Shown here: positions 26,581 through 38,121 of the stretch, one piece after another
Numbering within the stretch: position 1 is the first letter of the stretch
Layout of the letters: each line of letters opens with the position of its first letter
NCBI GenBank assembly: GCA_963921195.1
Contig: OY992541.1
Location: forward strand, 12,432,951-12,496,950
DNA: 64,000 nucleotides
Direction of reading: 5' to 3'
Source: Pegoplata infirma
Taxonomy: Eukaryota; Arthropoda; Insecta; Diptera; Anthomyiidae
Translations under genes and position numbers: made by a program
The notes under the pieces: model-generated
Told to the model about the DNA's origin: nothing
Seen by the model: only the letters and a program-made list of their open reading frames with translations
Database searches by the model: none

Positions 26581-26990
26581 GTATTTAATTTGATATTTAT
26601 CAATTATATTAGATTTTTTTTTAAGTCTAATTGAATTTTCGAAATTTAAGTGATTTTTTTAAAATTTCAATTAAACTTTTTTGAATTCGAATTTATTCTT
26701 TTTATTTCAATGGATTTATTTAGAGTTTTAAGTGATTTTGTTTTGTATTCCACTTTATTTTTTTGAATTCCGATTGAGTTTTTTGAATTTCAATGGATTT
26801 TTGGGAAGTTCAAGTGATCTTTTTTGAATTTCAGTTGATATTTTTGAATTTCAATTAAATTTTTTTGAATTCTAATTGATTTTATTAGGATTCAAGGAAT
26901 TTTTTGAAATTGTAATTTCATAACAATCAACTTTTTACAATATATAGTAATTGAGAGTTGGCATAAATAATGTATTAAGTAACATACATT
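26581..26990. repeat. Degenerate tandem T-rich repeats
   Basis: ttttttgaatttcaattgat-type words recur about every 28-30 bp. The opposite-strand version lies at 24930-25035, suggesting one repeat split by M3. Confidence 0.5.
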
Positions 26991-28719
26991 TTGTCGCTTC
27001 GCCTAAAAAGGAGTCATGTGTAGTTTTCGAACTTTTTTTATTGCATCTTTAAAAACCCATATTGGGCATGACTTTACTCGCCAAACCGTTTTTTGATATC
27101 TTGAGTGGTTCAAATGTAAGTAAAAGTAGCTGTGTTCGTCATACTAAAAAAGATCCGAAAAGGAGGATAACATTTTTTGATCAAAGAGTAATAGAAGGTG
27201 ACGAAATTGACCACTATTTAAGTAATACATTGCTTACAAGTATTTCGAATGAATTGTAAAGATTTTTTGGAAAATGCTTCCAAAGTTATGCATATTTTCA
27301 TGCTGTTATCTAAATCCTAAAAGGTGAGTAATCAAGCCTTGTGAAAGCAACTAAATCATTTGAAGTCACAAAATTTTAGTGTTTAAAGTACGTCATCTTT
27401 CAGTGATTTCGATTAATGTCAAAGCTCTAAAATAGTTACAAGAAAAAACGCAAAAGCATCGCTTGTTTACGAAATTTGTTGTCCGCTGTTTAATGAAGAG
27501 CTCTTAAATATCAAAATTTCAAGGACTTTAAATACGTCGTTTTAAATAACGTCGCTTTAAACCACGAACACACTTTGTTTTGTATTCGTTCCTCTCGAAA
27601 GAAATTTACAGTAAGAATGGTTTTGTAAACAAAAGCAGTTGTTCAAAAAAACACTTAAAAGAGGAGTTATGTGTATGTTTTTTAAAAATTTTTCCACCAC
27701 TAGAAACCCGTTAAAGATTTCAGACTTTTTTTGTAGCATGTGGATTAGAGGTGTCCTTAAAAACGAAAATCACCTTTTTATACCTGGTAGGGTCCTATAT
27801 TGTTCTTTAGTATCTAAAAATGAGTGAGCCAAAATTTGGAGACAATCGGCTAAAAATAACTCGTGCCGAAAATGGATTGAAGTTTTGGGACATTCTTATA
27901 AGAACGAAAAACTCGTTTTTTCTAGTTTTTGGAAAAACATTGGTATTTGATATTTTTTGTTAAATTTTTTGTGAAATAATATGAAAATGGTACTAAATTA
28001 CCTTTTCAAAACGACTAATAAAATTAAAATCGGATGAAAAATAAGCATTTTTCGCATACATGCCCCAGACCATTGTATGGTTTTTAGAGCCAGAATTTCA
28101 AAATTTTCAAAATTTTTAGGCAAAAAAATAGTAAAAATTTAATTTTACTTTATGATCAAATTGAAAACATGTTTATGATTAAAAATAGCAGATATGGTAG
28201 TCAAGCTTTTTTTTATTTGCCGCGGGTAGTGATAAAATTTCCGCGGATTCCAAATAAAATGCGTTTTTCTACAATAATTGAGCAAATTTTTGAAAATTTG
28301 TGCTCTATTGTGCGGATCGAAGTGTAAAACGTAAATTCTGTAACTTTTGAGAAATCGGATATATGCAGATATTTTGTATTATAGAAATGTATAACGTCTC
28401 AAATTTGTCATTTCACCTCGATGAAAAGGGGTTAAAGATGCCCGAATTCTCAAAAAATTTACAGAATTTATGTATTTCACTTTGTATAATACAATACAGA
28501 AAATTGTTTCCCATATTTGCTAAATTATTTTAGAAAAACTCATTTTCTTTGGAATCCGCGGAAATTATATCACTACCCACGCCAAATGAAAAAAAAGTTA
28601 GACTACCATATCTGTTAGTTTTTATCTATAACATGTTTTTAATCTATATATATAAAAGAGTAACGTGACTGACTGACTGACTGACTGACTCATCATCGCC
28701 CAGCCCAAACCGCTGAAGC

Positions 28720-29645
28720 TAGAGACTTGAAATTTGGACTGTAGGTTCACCTCCCGAAATATAGATCCACTAAGGCTGGATTTTTGCCAATGTTGATTCT
28801 AAGGGGGTAAAAAGGGTAAAAAACTGTACTTTTGGTACTTTTTATATCTCATGAAATAATGGTCATAGAGACTTGAAATTTGGACCGTATGTTCACCTCT
28901 CGGAATGTAGATCCTGCAAGGCTGGACTTTTGCCAATGTTGATTCTAAGGGGGTAAAAAGTGTAAAAAACTGTACTTTTGATACTTTTTATATCTCCCGA
29001 AATAATGGTCATAGAGACTTGAAATTTGGACTGTATGTTCACATCCAGGAATTTAGATCCAGTAAGGCTGGATTTTTGCCAATGTTAATTCTAACGGGGT
29101 AAAAAGGGTAAAAAACTGTACTGTTGGTACTTTTTATATCTCCTGAAATAATGGTCATAGAGACTTGAAATTTGGACTGTATGTTCACCTCCCTCAATAT
29201 AGATCCGATAAGGCTGGACTTTTGCCAATGTTGATTCTAAGGGGTAAAAAGGGTAAAAAACTGTACTTTTGGTACCTTTTACATTTCCTTCAATTATGGT
29301 ACTAGAAACTTGAAATTTGCAATGTAGGTTGACCTCCCGGAAAAAAGATACACTAAGGCTGGGTTTTAGCCAATGTTGATCTACGGGGGTAAAATGGGTA
29401 AAAAAGTGTACTTTTGGTACTTTTTTTTTTATTTACTGAAATAATGGTCATACAAACTTGAAATTTGGACAGTAGGATCCTCTGCTGAAAAAAACAAATT
29501 TTGAAAATTTGGATTCTAAATCTTGGAGTCAAAGGGGTGAAAAGTGTTCTTTTAGTACCTTTTGTTATTTCTTGAAATAATGGGCATAGAAACTTGAAAT
29601 TTGGAATGTAGAATCCTGCAGTGAAAAAAACATTCTGGAAAAAAT
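28720..29645 (+). repeat. ~146-bp tandem units of Helitron 2
   Basis: agacttgaaatttgg recurs at about 28722, 28869, 29015 and 29161, then in more diverged units near 29307, 29455 and 29597. The units become less alike toward the 16-bp array. Confidence 0.9.
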
Positions 29646-29654
29646 ACTTTTTGG

Positions 29655-30355
29655 AAATTGCGTTTTTATAAAAGTACCTTTTATAAAAAGTACCTTCTAT
29701 AAAAAGTACCTTCTATAAAAAGTACCTTTTAAAAAAAGTACCTTTTATAAAAAGTACATTTTATAAAAAGTACCTTTTATAAAAAGTACCTTTTATAAAA
29801 AGTACCTTTTATAAAAAGTACCTTTTATAAAAAGTACCTTTTATAAAAAGTACCTTTTATAAAAAGTACCTTTTATAAAAAGTACCTTTTATAAAAAGTA
29901 TCTTTTATAAAAGGTACCCTTAATAAAAAGTACCTTTTATAAAAAGTACCTTTTATAAAAAGTACCTTTTATAAAAAGTACCTTTTATAAAAAGTACCTT
30001 TTATAAAAAGTACCTTTTGTAAAAAGTACCTTTTATAAAAAGTACCTTTTATAAAAAGTACATTTTATAAAAAGTACCTTTTATAAAAAGTACCTTTAAT
30101 AAAAAGTACCATTTATAAAAAGTACCTTATATAAAAAGTACTTTTTATAAAAAGTACCTTTTATAAGAAGTACCTTTTATAAAAAGTACCTTTTATAAAA
30201 AGTACCTTTTATAAAAAGTACCTTTTATAAAAAGTACCTTTTATAAAAAGTACCTTTTATAAAAAGTACCTTATATAAAAAGTACCATTTAAAAACAGTA
30301 CCTTTTATAAAAAGTAACTTTAATATAAAGTACCTTTTATAAAAAGTACCGAAAG
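29655..30355 (+). repeat. 16-bp array AAAAAGTACCTTTTAT of Helitron 2
   Basis: About 43 units, the complement of the unit in Helitron 1, about half as many copies and with a few more variants. Confidence 0.93.
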
Positions 30356-30760
30356 TATACTTTTTGGTACTTTTTTATTTCCTGATATAATAATCATAGA
30401 ATCTTTTTATATTTCCTGTAAAAATGGTCCTAAGTAGAATCTTAAAATTTGTAATGTATTGTGGGAAAACATTCTGGAAAAAATACATTTTGGGGTAAAG
30501 TAACTAAAAAAAGTGAATTTTCGGAACTTTTGATATTATTTGACGTAATGGTTCTAGAAACTTAAAATTAGGAATGTAAAATCCTTTTGTACTTTTAATA
30601 TTTGCTGAAACAATGATCCTAGAAAATTGAAATATTGAATGTAAGATTTTTCGGTGAAGAAAAAAACATTCTGGATGAGAAACTTTTTGGAAATTCCGTT
30701 TCTAACGGGGGTAAGAATTTAAACTTTTGGTACTTTTTTTTCTATTCCTATAATAATGAC

Positions 30761-31475
30761 CAGGGAAACCAAAAATATGCTCTAAAAAACACGTTTTATG
30801 CGCTTAAAAAATGCCCTTAAAAAGGAAAAATGTGCTCTAAAAACAATAAAAATATGCTCTTAAAAAAAATTATGTCGCCTTTTTTGCAGAGTTTTTTACA
30901 ATTTGTTAGAGAATAGACCCTCAAAATACCGCTATGTGCGGTAGTTAGAGGGTTAAATATGTTCTACAAAAATATTTGCCTTAATATTTTCTACAGACTG
31001 GCTGAATATACCCAAATTTAAAGAAAACATAGTTTAAAATTTAAAGAAAACATAGTATACCGATATGAACCAAGACCAGGCCAAAAGGGAATCAATCGTC
31101 ACAGTTCTGTAATTGTTGAAAAAAACATCCTTGTTGGATGAAAAATTAAAAAAAAATGTTGTCATAAAAAAAAATTGGAAAGGAATGCTCTTAAAATTCA
31201 AAATCAAAAAATGCTCTAAAAATGTAAAAAAAATGCTCTAAAAAGTGAAAAAATGCTCTAAAAATGGAAAATATGCTCTTATGCTAAAATATGCTCTTAT
31301 GCTAAAATATGCTCTTAAACCTAAAATATGCAAAAATATGCTCTTAAGGCAAAAATATGCTCTAACAAATCGATGCCAGATTTCTTAAACACTTCTGAAA
31401 CGGATAAATACCTTACCCATTTATCAATAAAATGCACAGGAAAAAACATGATACTGCATATTTTTGGTTTCCCTG
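30761..31475. mobile_element. hAT-type element 2 (715 bp) inside Helitron 2
   Basis: Ends CAGGGAAACCAAAAATATGC and its exact complement. TSD ataatgac at 30753-30760 and 31476-31483. Many tatgctctaaaaa/atgctcttaaa words near both ends are probable subterminal repeats. No transposase. Confidence 0.92.
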
Positions 31476-32403
31476 ATAATGACCTTAGAAGCTTGAATTT
31501 TGGAATGTAGGTGCCTTCGGTGAAAAAACATTCTGCTTAAGTATTTAAAAAAAAATTTGTTTCTAGAGGTGTTAAAAAGTGTTTTTTTGATACTTTTTAT
31601 ATTTTATGAAGTAATGATCCTACTGAAATTTTTAATGCTGGAAAAAGTTATTTTTGGAAATTCTCTTTTTATGGGTCACGATCGATCGTAAAGGGGATAA
31701 AAAGTGCAAATTTGCTTATATTTCTTGAAATAATGGTTTAGAAACTTGATATTCTTAATATAGGATCACCTAGCACAAAAAAACAGTTTTTGGAAAATTT
31801 AATTTAAGGGGAAAAGATGGCAAAGGGTTATTTTTAACTATTTAACTATTAAATTAAAGCCACAGAAATAACACCCACGAAAAGGACATATTTTAAAGCT
31901 TAAAATTTAGAGTAAAAAGGGGTAACAGTGATGTAAAATGGCACTTTTCATATCTATAAGATAAAGACAATAGAACTTTTTATTTGTTTAACGTATATTA
32001 TACGGAGAGGAATGAAACTTACATGGAACGAAAGGAGATGGAATTGGAAATAAAATGGAGTAGAACGCGGAACGAAATGGAATAGAGAATATATTCTATA
32101 TGTTTTTACACTCAAACTTATTTTTATTCCAATTTCCTTTTTTCCATGAAATATTTATTCACTCAAAATCTCAAAGCCAGATATAAGGGCTCGAAAATTG
32201 TTAATATCTTTTTTCACCGGAACGAGCATGAGACGTACCAGCGAAGTTATTCAAATTTTATTGTTTAAATTATTCATTGAAATATTATTTTATGAAAGAC
32301 TTAAACGTCCACAAGTAGATAAAACGAAGACTACTTATGTAGGGAAATTTTTTGAAATCGATAGAGTAATCCTGATCCTTCTATTATCCGGTATTCAATG
32401 CAA

Positions 32404-32434
32404 CCGGTAACGAAGTACCGGGATGGTAAGCTAG
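32404..32434 (+). other. Helitron 3' hairpin and CTAG terminus
   Basis: Six-bp stem CCGGTA/TACCGG, loop acgaag, 13-base tail ending CTAG. The same hairpin is at 19421-19438 (minus) and 35656-35673. Confidence 0.88.
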
Positions 32435-33010
32435 TATAATTATAAAGTAAAATTTAATTTTTTTTTATTTTTTTGCCTAAAAATTTTGAAAATTTTCAAA
32501 TTTTGGCTTTAAAAACAATGCAATGGTCTGGGGCATGTATGCGTAAAATGCTTATTTTTCATCCGATTTGAATTTCTTTAAGCTTTTTGGAAAGGTAATT
32601 TATTACCATTTTCATATGACTTAACAAAAAAATTAACAAAAAATAGCATATACCAATATTTTTCAAAAAACTAGAAAAAACTTGTTTTTTCATCAGAAAA
32701 GAGTGTCCTGTCCCAAAACTTCAATCCATTTTCGGCACGAGTTATTTTTATCCGACTGTCTCCAAATTTTGGCTCACTCATTTTTAGATACAAAACTACA
32801 ATTTAGGACCCTACCACGTATTAAAAAGTGATTTTGAAAAATTACCTTAGTCGTTAGGACACCTTTAATGTGGATATCGTATCGGTACAAGAATTTTTTA
32901 TTGAACAAACTTTTAAAAAATATTGCGAAGGGACGAAAATAAACGTTTTCTTTGATCTCCTGAAAACTTGCCCGAAAACACATGACTCCATTTTTAGGAA
33001 CAGCGGCGAT

Positions 33011-33680
33011 ATGAATATATCAAAACTTTCTTAGTCAGAAATATGAATCAATATATTTTCAACTAAAATGCGAAACAACGTAACAACACTCTTCTTTAAA
33101 AACGAGTTATTGATTGATTGTGATGCATTATATCAAAATACATGTCCCCATAAAATTTAAGTTCTCTTCGTTAAAAAATACAAGTTTTACGAGTAAAATT
33201 CAAAAATATTACTATCATCATATTTTGTAATTTAAAAAATATTTTTGGCTACCCCATTAAATTATCAAAATGTGAATCGCTAGTTATGATGCACTTCATT
33301 AATAGAAAATATGTCCAAGTCTTCAGAATTATCCGATATAATATGATGGACTTATGAACAAAATTAAAAAAATATTGAACTACGTTTTTCGCTTTCACTG
33401 TAATATGGCATTCACACTTGCGACCTTAAACAAGACTTTTTTAAACATCTCACTCTTGAACACTTCAGAACAGCAAGTGTGAATGCCACATAAAACAGCA
33501 AAACGTGTTTTTAAGGTCGTGGGTTCGATTCCCACCAGAACCCTTGGTTTTTTCGCTACAACGAGACGACGGTCATTGTGTTACCAGTTCTCGGTTAGGT
33601 GGAATTTATTAAAAATGAGTTGTAAATATATAGAAAGAATAAATAAAAATAATTGATCATGTGATCAAACTATTATTATT
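33011..33680. other. Non-coding interval with short hairpin and tRNA-like T-arm
   Basis: ggcattcacacttgc (33407) and its complement (33475) form a ~90-bp hairpin unit. At about 33509 gtcgtgggttcgattcccac is a perfect tRNA T-arm/B-box motif, and the following ~90 bp match a segment at 58440-58760. No gene seen. Confidence 0.5.
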
Positions 33681-34134
33681 AACTTGTAGAATATGACCGC
33701 CGAAGACCCGAAAGCCCTCCGAGTTATAGTTTTCGAGTTATTTCATGATCAAATTTCTCAAGACCCCATTCCCATATCTCGAAAACTATGCAAGATAGAG
33801 AGATTCTGACAAAAATTTTGGATCAAAATCAATAGTGACCCTATAATAGTGTACGCATATACTCATGGGCGGACCCCATATATTGGGGGCCCTAAGGGTC
33901 CTCACATTGGGACTCCATAGGGTCCACAGAATGCGTTAGTTTAAGGAAATTTTTACTTATTTTAAAAAAATATTTTTCCTCTGGATAAAAACAATTATAC
34001 TTATATTAAGTACAATTTCACTTACTTTTAAGATATATTTAAGTAAATGCATTACTATGTTTTAGGAAAAAATATACTTGGAAGAAGTATTAATATCTTT
34101 GGAGCCCTCGCATACCCTCCTTTTTTTAAGTTCA
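33681..34134. repeat. Fragment of the CACTGAAAAA element
   Basis: Matches 41590-42077 (cttgtagaatatgaccg ... ggagccctcgcatacc ... ttcagtg), covering the right part only. Confidence 0.75.
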
Positions 34135-34136
34135 GT

Positions 34137-35686
34137 GTGGTAACAGTGGTGTAAAATGGTACTTTTTATATCTATAAGATAAAGACAATAGAACTTTTTA
34201 TTTTTTTAACGCATATTATACGGAGCGGAATGAAACTTACGTGGAACGAAAGGAGATGGAATTGGAAATGAAATGGAGTAGAATGGGGAACGAAATGGAA
34301 TAGAACAGGGAACAATATGGAATGATACTTTTTACTCAAATTTTTCGTATTTAACTTTTTTTACTCCACATTTTTCGCTCTATATGTTTTTCCACTCAAA
34401 CTTATTTTTATTCCAATTTCTTTTTTCACCGGAACGAGCATGATGACGTACTAGCGAAGTTATTCACATTTTATTGTGTAAATTATTCATTGAAATTAGA
34501 GATGCGCACCAATCACGTGATTACCGTGAATCACGTGTATCACGCGTGAATCACGTGATTCGTGAGTAATTTTATTTTCTACTCACGTGAGCGTGCGTGA
34601 TCGTGAGTAACAAAAAAAAGTTAGTGCGTGATCGTGCGTGAGTAAAATTGCTGCGTGATTTTTTCGTTATTTTTTTATTTTTTTAAGTTCTTTCAAATAA
34701 ATTAATAAATTTAAATTTAATAAGTTTTTTGAGCAATTTTAAAAAAATTTTGCTCCAATGTTTGAATTGACTTAAAATTTGCCATAGCATATTTCATATT
34801 TGGATTTTCAAAATTCAGTATAGTTTTCGAATTATCGTGGGTCGAAGTTCGACTGATTTAGCAAAAGTGAGAAAAATACAACCTGTATAAGGGATATAAT
34901 CTTATCCCTGTTAAATTTTTTAAAACAAATCAAAAATAAAAAACAAAAAAAATTCGAATGAAAAATTATGCGAACCTAGTACTCAAACCAGAATAGCTTT
35001 TGATCCCCCTCTGAATTTTGGATATGTTATACAAAATATTTTTACTATCACCGAATTTAAAAAAAATCGAAGATGTGTTGTTTTAAATAATCGAAAAGAA
35101 AAAAGTTTTTGCATTTTTGATACTTTTCTTTAATAAATCCTTTTGCATTTAAAATTATTTCCAAAAAGCACAAGACTTAAGCTCTCATATGAGCCAAGAA
35201 TTGTGAAAATCGGATAATTGGTTAAAAAGTTAGAACATGTTTTATTAGATGATATGTTTTTCTAATTTTGCAAAAAAAAAAGTCGAGGTTTGACCTGCCA
35301 TAATACGATCAGTAAACCGAATTTAAAAAACGATAAAAAGTTCCATTATCATAGGTATGTTGGCTATCTATGTGCCAATTTTCAATTAAATCTGAAGAAA
35401 CCATTCCCAAAAACGACTCACGTGAGCGTGCGTGAGCGTGAGTACAAAAAAAAATTTCGTGCGTGATCGTGCGTGATTAATTTTTTTTTTCGTGAGCGTG
35501 CGTGATGGTGATTGAAAAGTCACTCACGATCCCATCTCTAATTGAAATATTATTTTATGAAACACTTAAACGTCCACAAGTAAATAAAACAAAGACAACG
35601 TAAAGGAATTTTTTGGAGTAATACTGATCCTTCTATTATCCGGTATTCAATACAACCGGTAACGAAGTACCGGGATGGTAAGCTAG
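34137..35686 (+). mobile_element. Helitron 3' fragment interrupted by a hAT
   Basis: 34137-34496 and 35541-35686 match 31922-32434 of Helitron 2. It ends with the same hairpin and GGTAAGCTAG at 35683-35686, followed by T. The 5' part is missing. Confidence 0.85.
34497..35540. mobile_element. hAT-type element 3 (1044 bp)
   Basis: Ends TAGAGATG / CATCTCTA. TSD attgaaat at 34489-34496 and 35541-35548. The empty site cattgaaatattattttatg is at 32276-32295. Both ends carry clustered cgtgagcgtgcgtgatcgtg words in the same orientation. No transposase frame. Confidence 0.93.
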
Positions 35687-35690
35687 TCGT

Positions 35691-38006
35691 CCGATAAAAA
35701 GCTTCAGGCCCTATAAATCCCCGGGACCTGATGGTATAATCCCGGCTGAGTTGCAGCAAGTGTTGGACTATATAGCCCCGTTGCTGTATAATCTATACAC
35801 AGCATGCATCAACTGGTCGTATATTCCTTTAAAATGGAGGGATACCAGAGTCGTATTTATCCCGAATGCTGGGAAAAGTTCCCACACAGCTCCGAAGGAT
35901 TTCAGACCAATTAGTCTGTCTTCTTTTTTGTTAAAGACAATGGAACGAATGATAGACTCATATTTGCGAAAAGTGATTGACCCGAGGTTGCTTTCGACAA
36001 AGCAACATGCATACAGCAAGGGACGATCAACGGAAACAGCTCTTCATGAGCTCGTTGGTACCATCGAGAGATCGCTTTCGGTAAAGGAGTACACTATGGT
36101 GGCCTTTCTTGATATTGAGGGGGCTTTTAATAATGTCATCTCAGAATCGATAATATTGGCATTGTCTGGTCTGGGAGTAAAGAGTGAAATCGTTTTAATG
36201 GTGGAAAACCTACTTGCCAATAGACGTATAACGTCTGAATTGGGAGCGTCCGTCATATCTCGATTTGTCAATAGGGGCACACCACAAGAAGGTGTTCTTT
36301 CGCCGCTTCTTTGGAACCTGGCACTGAATTCAATGCTACTATCTCTAGAAGCACGTGGTTGTCATGTTGTCGGATATGCTGACGATGTCGCGATAGCGGT
36401 AAAGGGGAAGCATCTGCCAACATTGCGGGACATTCTTCAGGGTTCTCTGAAAGATCTGTCTAAATGGGCAAGAGACTGTGGTCTAGGAGTTAATCCTAGT
36501 AAAACAGAGCTTGTTTTGTTTACAAGGAAAAATAAGATTCCTGCTTTTGATCCTATTTCTCTGGACGGTACTGAAATCACCTTCTCAGATGGAGCCAAGT
36601 ATCTTCAAGTATTTCTAGATAGAAAGCTGAATTTCAGGCGTAATATTGAGGAACGGGTGAGAAAAGCAACGATTGCTTTGTATTCCTGTAAAAGGGCCAT
36701 TGGAAAACGATGGGGTTTTAGCCCTCAAGTCGTTCGTTGGATCTATACAGCAGTGGTGCGTCCAATTTTGCTGTATGGAATCATTGTCTGGTGGCCTGCT
36801 TTTGAAACAAAAGCGAACTTTGTCTTTATCACGAAGGTACAGAGAATGGCGTCAATGTGCATCACTGGTGCTCTTCGTACTACACCTACGGCTGCATTAG
36901 AAATCCTCCACCTGATACCCTTGGACATATTGGGTAGGCAGTATGCGGCTGCGTCGGCAATTCGACTTAATAGCACGCTGCAATGGAGGAGCAGTGATTG
37001 TGGCCATAGCGCGATCTTGAAAAAGATAACAATACCACAAAATGTGGACTGTGCTCCCTCTTTGAGCATCTTTGAGCGCCACTTTACCACTATGATACCA
37101 TCCAGGGAGTCTTGGATGGGGGATACTCCGGGTAGTGGAGCTACCATAAATTTTTACACAGATGGATCGAGGCTGCACGAACAAGTGAGCTTTGGAGTCT
37201 ATTCGGAAGAGCTTGGGTTGAGCCTGGCTCGTAGATTGCCAGATCATTGCAGTGTTTACCAGGCAGAGATAATGGCAATAAAAGAAGTGGCTGACTGGTT
37301 GAGCTGCAATGTCTTGTCTACAACCGCAGTCAACATCTATAACATCTATACTGACAGTCAAGCCGCGGTCAAGTCCCTGGATTCAATGTTTCTGAAAACA
37401 AGATCTGCCCTTAACTGCCGCACGTCTTTAAATGAGATGGCCAAGCAGTTTAACATACGACTCATATGGGTCCCAGGGCACAGAGACATTCCAGGGAATT
37501 GCAAAGCCGATGAGCTTGCAAGACTAGGAACTACCTTACAGGTTCCAACAGAATTGGAATGTGTTGGTATGCCTCTAGAAACTTGCAAGCAAAACCTACG
37601 GCTTTGTTCTGCGACGGAAACTAATCAAAGATGGGCAAATGGATGGACGTGTGAGACAACACGACTGATTTGGCCTTCTCTTAATCAGGGGCGCACAAGT
37701 GAGCTGATATCGCTTCCAAGAGGAGAGATTTCGACGGTGGTTTCTATAATTACCGGACACTGTCTTATAGGGAAGCACGCAGAGCGGTTAAATGTGCCGT
37801 CGAATGACTTTTGCCGAAGTTGCATGGATGAAGAGGAGTTGGAAACTATCGAACACTTTATTTGCCATTGCCCGGCACTTTCTGGTCAGAGACTTGCTTC
37901 ACTGGGATCTAGGGAGCTGTACGATCTTTCTGATTTGTTGGATGTCAAAATTCAACATCTAAGGAGTTTTATAAGAAGCTCAAAATGGTTTAACGACAGG
38001 GACTAG
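35691..38006 (+). CDS. RT-RNase H polyprotein of LOA-like element (partial, intact frame)
   Basis: Open from the truncation point to TAG at 38004. Numbering residues from 35751, about 20 earlier codons read KSFRPYKSPGPDGIIP, the RT entry motif. RT shows FLDIEGAFNNV (motif A), GTPQEGVLSPLLWNL (motif B, with E where G is usual) and YADD at 209-212. RNase H acidic residues are seen at D471 (FYTDGS), E506 (YQAEIMAI), D535 (YTDSQAA) and D587 (CKADELAR). A CX2C...HX4C zinc motif begins at C688. Domain order RT-RNase H-zinc, and the IEGAFNNV/LSPLLWNL wording, fit the LOA clade. Endonuclease and ORF1 are lost. The frame has no stops, so the insertion is recent. Confidence 0.9.
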   Translation, partial: PIKSFRPYKSPGPDGIIPAELQQVLDYIAPLLYNLYTACINWSYIPLKWRDTRVVFIPNAGKSSHTAPKDFRPISLSSFLLKTMERMIDSYLRKVIDPRLLSTKQHAYSKGRSTETALHELVGTIERSLSVKEYTMVAFLDIEGAFNNVISESIILALSGLGVKSEIVLMVENLLANRRITSELGASVISRFVNRGTPQEGVLSPLLWNLALNSMLLSLEARGCHVVGYADDVAIAVKGKHLPTLRDILQGSLKDLSKWARDCGLGVNPSKTELVLFTRKNKIPAFDPISLDGTEITFSDGAKYLQVFLDRKLNFRRNIEERVRKATIALYSCKRAIGKRWGFSPQVVRWIYTAVVRPILLYGIIVWWPAFETKANFVFITKVQRMASMCITGALRTTPTAALEILHLIPLDILGRQYAAASAIRLNSTLQWRSSDCGHSAILKKITIPQNVDCAPSLSIFERHFTTMIPSRESWMGDTPGSGATINFYTDGSRLHEQVSFGVYSEELGLSLARRLPDHCSVYQAEIMAIKEVADWLSCNVLSTTAVNIYNIYTDSQAAVKSLDSMFLKTRSALNCRTSLNEMAKQFNIRLIWVPGHRDIPGNCKADELARLGTTLQVPTELECVGMPLETCKQNLRLCSATETNQRWANGWTCETTRLIWPSLNQGRTSELISLPRGEISTVVSIITGHCLIGKHAERLNVPSNDFCRSCMDEEELETIEHFICHCPALSGQRLASLGSRELYDLSDLLDVKIQHLRSFIRSSKWFNDRD

Positions 38007-38090
38007 TAGGGAAACCTATTACGGTCCCGTGGTATCACAATGGACCTCAGAGTCTACGTGTGTTGACGTAAAACGTCAGCAGCCACTTAC

Positions 38091-38110
38091 AACCTAACCT
38101 AACCTAACCT
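38091..38110 (+). repeat. (AACCT)n tail of the LOA-like element
   Basis: Four tandem aacct units directly before the TSD. Read as CCTAA this equals the arthropod telomere unit, but its position is that of a non-LTR 3' tail. Confidence 0.8.
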
Positions 38111-38121
38111 AAGCTAGTCGT

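Larger units (their letters stand above)
28643..32434 (+). mobile_element. Helitron-like element 2 (non-autonomous, 3792 bp)
   Basis: Starts TCTATATATATAAAAGAGTA after A (28642) and ends GGTAAGCTAG before T (32435). 3' hairpin CCGGTA-acgaag-TACCGG at 32404-32421. Removing it rejoins a palindrome arm whose partner at 28130-28172 is intact, proving the boundaries. Inside: ~146-bp units (28720-29640), 16-bp array (29660-30350), a nested hAT (30761-31475) and a 3' block. Confidence 0.9.
26996..33010. mobile_element. Foldback element, arms ~1.6 and ~0.6 kb, with Helitron 2 inside
   Basis: Outer ends cgcttcgcctaaaaaggagt and, inverted, actccatttttaggaacagc. Inner arms match well: cgtgccgaaaatggattgaa at 27850 against 32735, and gcatacatgccccagaccat near 28055 against 32530. 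A secondary palindrome runs 28165-28635 (ccgcggattccaa/ttggaatccgcgg). Exact ends and TSD not established. Confidence 0.65.
35691..38110 (+). mobile_element. LOA-like non-LTR retrotransposon, 5'-truncated
   Basis: TSD aagctagtcgt at 35680-35690 and 38111-38121. It encodes RT plus RNase H and ends in a short 3' UTR and a (CCTAA)n-like tail at 38091-38110. The target includes the last bases (CTAG) of a Helitron end. Confidence 0.88.

Noticed and set aside
36743..37778. Minus-strand frames of 60-154 codons
   Set aside because: Shadows of the LOA-like RT-RNase H frame on the plus strand.
38085..38112. True telomere repeat
   Set aside because: Only about four units, placed directly between a retrotransposon 3' UTR and its TSD.
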